Positions 6,116 through 7,417 of a stretch of 7,417 nt of DNA are shown here, in pieces. Source of the DNA: Intrasporangium_A sp039812505 (GTDB taxonomy: Bacteria > Actinomycetota > Actinomycetes > Actinomycetales > Dermatophilaceae); NCBI RefSeq assembly GCF_039812505.1, contig NZ_JBDIAQ010000167.1:1-7417 (forward strand), read 5' to 3'. A program made the position numbers and the translations under genes. The notes below the pieces were generated by a model. That model saw nothing but the letters and a program-made list of their open reading frames with translations, was not told where the DNA came from and made no database searches. Every line of letters begins with the position of its first letter. The first letter of the stretch is position 1.

Positions 6116-7290
6116 CAGGCATGCACGGCACCACCGCGATCGCGGGGATCGGTGCTACCGAGTTCTCCAAGGCTTCCGGCCGGTCCGAGCTCCAGCTGGC
6201 CATCGAGGCCTCGAAGGCGGCCCTCGACGACGCGGGCATCGCCCCGTCCGAGGTCGACGGCTTCGTCTCCTACGGCATGGACACGTCCCCGTCGATCGAC
6301 GTCGCCCGAGGCCTGGGCGCCGAGGCGCTCACCTACTTCGGGATGGTCGACTACGGCGGCGGCGCGGCCTGCGGCACGATCATGCACGCGGCCATGGCCG
6401 TGGCGACCGGCGCCGCGCAGACCGTCGTGGCCTACCGCGCCTTCAACGAGCGCTCCGGGGCCCGGTTCGGCACCGCGCTGAACGTCGACGGCTGGGGCGT
6501 GGACGCCCGCGCCGCGAACTACGCGTGGTACCTGCCGCACGGCCTGATGACCCCGGCCTCGTGGATCGCGATGTTCGCGCGGCGCTACATGGACAACTAC
6601 GGCGCCACCAGCGAGGACTTCGGCCGCGTGGCCGTGCTCGACCGCCAGCACGCCGCGACGAACCCGAAGGCGTGGTTCTACCAGAAGCCGATCACGCTCG
6701 AGGACCACCAGGCGTCCCGGTGGATCGCCAAGCCGCTGCACCTGCTCGACTGCTGCCAGGAGTCCGACGGCGGGCAGGCCTTCGTCATCACCTCGCTGGA
6801 GCGGGCCCGCGACCTGGCCGGCACCCCGGCGGTCATCCGCGCCTCGGCGCAGGGAGCGGCATACGACCAGCACTCGATGACCAGCTTCTACCGCGCCGAC
6901 GCCGACCGGCCGCTGCCCGAGATGGGGCTGGTGGCCCAGCAGCTCTGGGACAAGTCCGGTCTGCGGCCGGCCGACATCGACGCGGCGGTGCTCTACGACC
7001 ACTTCAGCCCGTTCGTGCTCGTCCAGCTCGAGGAGTTCGGCTTCTGCGGCCGCGGCGAGGCCAAGGACTTCCTCGCCGACGGCAACGGCACCCTCGACTC
7101 GGCGCTGCCGATCAACACCCACGGCGGTCAGCTCGGCGAGGCGTACATCCACGGGATGAACGGGATTGCCGAGGGTGTCCGCCAGATCCGCGGCACCGCG
7201 GTCAACCAGGCCAAGCGGGCCGAGAACGTCCTGGTCACCGCGGGCACCGGGGTACCGACGAGCGCGCTGATCCTGACCGCGGACGTGTGA
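6112..7290 (+). CDS. ltp2: Ltp2-like steroid side-chain aldolase (thiolase superfamily)
   Basis: This 392-residue protein has a complete thiolase fold of the SCP-x/Ltp type. Its N-terminus TAIAGIGATEFSKASGRSEL (8-27), AYRAFNERSGARFG (107-120), QGAAYDQHSMTSFYRAD (247-263) and INTHGGQLGEAYIHGMNGIA (334-353) match remembered M. tuberculosis Ltp2 very closely. Despite the lipid-transfer name, Ltp2 performs a retro-aldol cleavage that releases propionyl-CoA from 17-hydroxy-3-oxo-4-pregnene-20-carboxyl-CoA, and it needs a DUF35 partner. Tyrosines Y295 (in LYDHF) and Y345 (in GEAYIHG), and probably Y251, correspond to the catalytic tyrosines reported for the T. curvata enzyme. The start overlaps the previous stop (ATGA) with GAGGGAG about 7 nt upstream; an ATG at 6121 is an alternative. 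It is the last gene of the operon in this window. Aldolase identity is strong; the related Ltp3/Ltp4 enzymes, which act on C24-branched sterols, are alternatives. Confidence 0.92.
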   Translation: MTGMHGTTAIAGIGATEFSKASGRSELQLAIEASKAALDDAGIAPSEVDGFVSYGMDTSPSIDVARGLGAEALTYFGMVDYGGGAACGTIMHAAMAVATGAAQTVVAYRAFNERSGARFGTALNVDGWGVDARAANYAWYLPHGLMTPASWIAMFARRYMDNYGATSEDFGRVAVLDRQHAATNPKAWFYQKPITLEDHQASRWIAKPLHLLDCCQESDGGQAFVITSLERARDLAGTPAVIRASAQGAAYDQHSMTSFYRADADRPLPEMGLVAQQLWDKSGLRPADIDAAVLYDHFSPFVLVQLEEFGFCGRGEAKDFLADGNGTLDSALPINTHGGQLGEAYIHGMNGIAEGVRQIRGTAVNQAKRAENVLVTAGTGVPTSALILTADV

Positions 7291-7318
7291 GTCGCGCGAG
7301 GGCCGGCACGGCGACAAG

Positions 7319-7360
7319 CCCGAGTCGACACCAACCCGAGTCGACACCCACCCGATTCGA
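7319..7360. repeat. 16-bp-period tandem repeat after the operon
   Basis: CCCGAGTCGACACC occurs at 7319-7332 and again, identically, at 7335-7348, with 2-nt linkers AA and CA. A third unit begins at 7351 and matches in nine of its first ten bases (CCCGATTCGA) before diverging into the inverted repeat that follows. Each full unit contains the palindrome GTCGAC. The array lies 29 nt after the aldolase stop and no supported gene overlaps it. Its role is unknown. Confidence 0.8.
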
Positions 7361-7398
7361 TGTAATAGCGAGGTCTCTGGGACGCGCTATTACATCGA
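7357..7398. repeat. Perfect 14-bp inverted repeat, possible transcription terminator
   Basis: TCGATGTAATAGCG at 7357-7370 is the exact reverse complement of 7385-7398. The 14-nt loop could add a small inner stem (GTC at 7373-7375 with GAC at 7381-7383). It lies 66 nt past the aldolase stop, where a terminator for the operon, or for a gene converging from the right, would be expected. No T-run follows, and the arms are AT-rich for this genome, so a protein-binding site is also possible. The repeat is certain; its role is not. Confidence 0.6.
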
Positions 7399-7417
7399 CC
7401 GGCGCCCACGTCATCAC

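Noticed and set aside
5764..7347. Minus-strand open frame of about 527 codons opposite chsH1 and ltp2
   Set aside because: It is a compositional shadow of the plus-strand genes with no conserved segments.
7235..7417. Minus-strand small frame of 60 codons at the right edge
   Set aside because: It covers the repeats and the end of the aldolase, has no recognisable domain, and no convincing ribosome binding site is visible within the window.

Overview
The window is very GC-rich, with strong G/C at third codon positions, TGA stops, GTG/ATG starts and tightly overlapping genes. These traits point to an actinobacterium; the sequence alone does not place it more closely. Gene content and motif-level resemblance to remembered Mycobacterium tuberculosis and Rhodococcus proteins indicate a steroid (cholesterol, phytosterol or bile-acid) side-chain degradation locus.

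Layout. Positions 1-509 (minus strand) hold most of a TetR-family, KstR-like repressor whose C-terminus lies beyond the left edge. A 177-bp divergent intergenic region (510-686) carries a TTGACA -35 box and a perfect TAGAAT-TC-ATTCTA palindrome that looks like the operator. Seven plus-strand genes then run to 7290, with junctions that overlap by 4 bp (ATGA) or are separated by 1-10 bp, so they are almost certainly one operon. In order: FadE26-like acyl-CoA dehydrogenase (687-1868), FadE27-like partner subunit (1865-2920), FadD17-like acyl-CoA ligase (2917-4644), MaoC-like protein with a degenerate catalytic motif (4655-5194), stand-alone DUF35/zinc-ribbon protein (5196-5657), ChsH1-like MaoC hydratase (5654-6115) and Ltp2-like aldolase (6112-7290). 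The last 127 bp hold no supported gene, but contain a 16-bp-period tandem repeat and a 14-bp inverted repeat.

How the genes could work together (inference from family knowledge). The ligase would make a steroid-side-chain acyl-CoA. The two FadE subunits would form one heteromeric dehydrogenase that introduces the alpha,beta double bond. The two MaoC proteins would form a heteromeric hydratase. The Ltp2-like protein with the DUF35 protein would cleave the hydroxyacyl-CoA by a retro-aldol reaction. No 3-hydroxyacyl-CoA dehydrogenase or ordinary thiolase is present, which fits aldolytic rather than thiolytic cleavage. Two points stand out: ChsH2, a MaoC-DUF35 fusion in M. tuberculosis, is here two separate genes; and the operon joins first-cycle-type genes (fadE26-fadE27-fadD17) to last-cycle-type genes (chsH1/chsH2/ltp2) that sit in different operons in M. 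tuberculosis.
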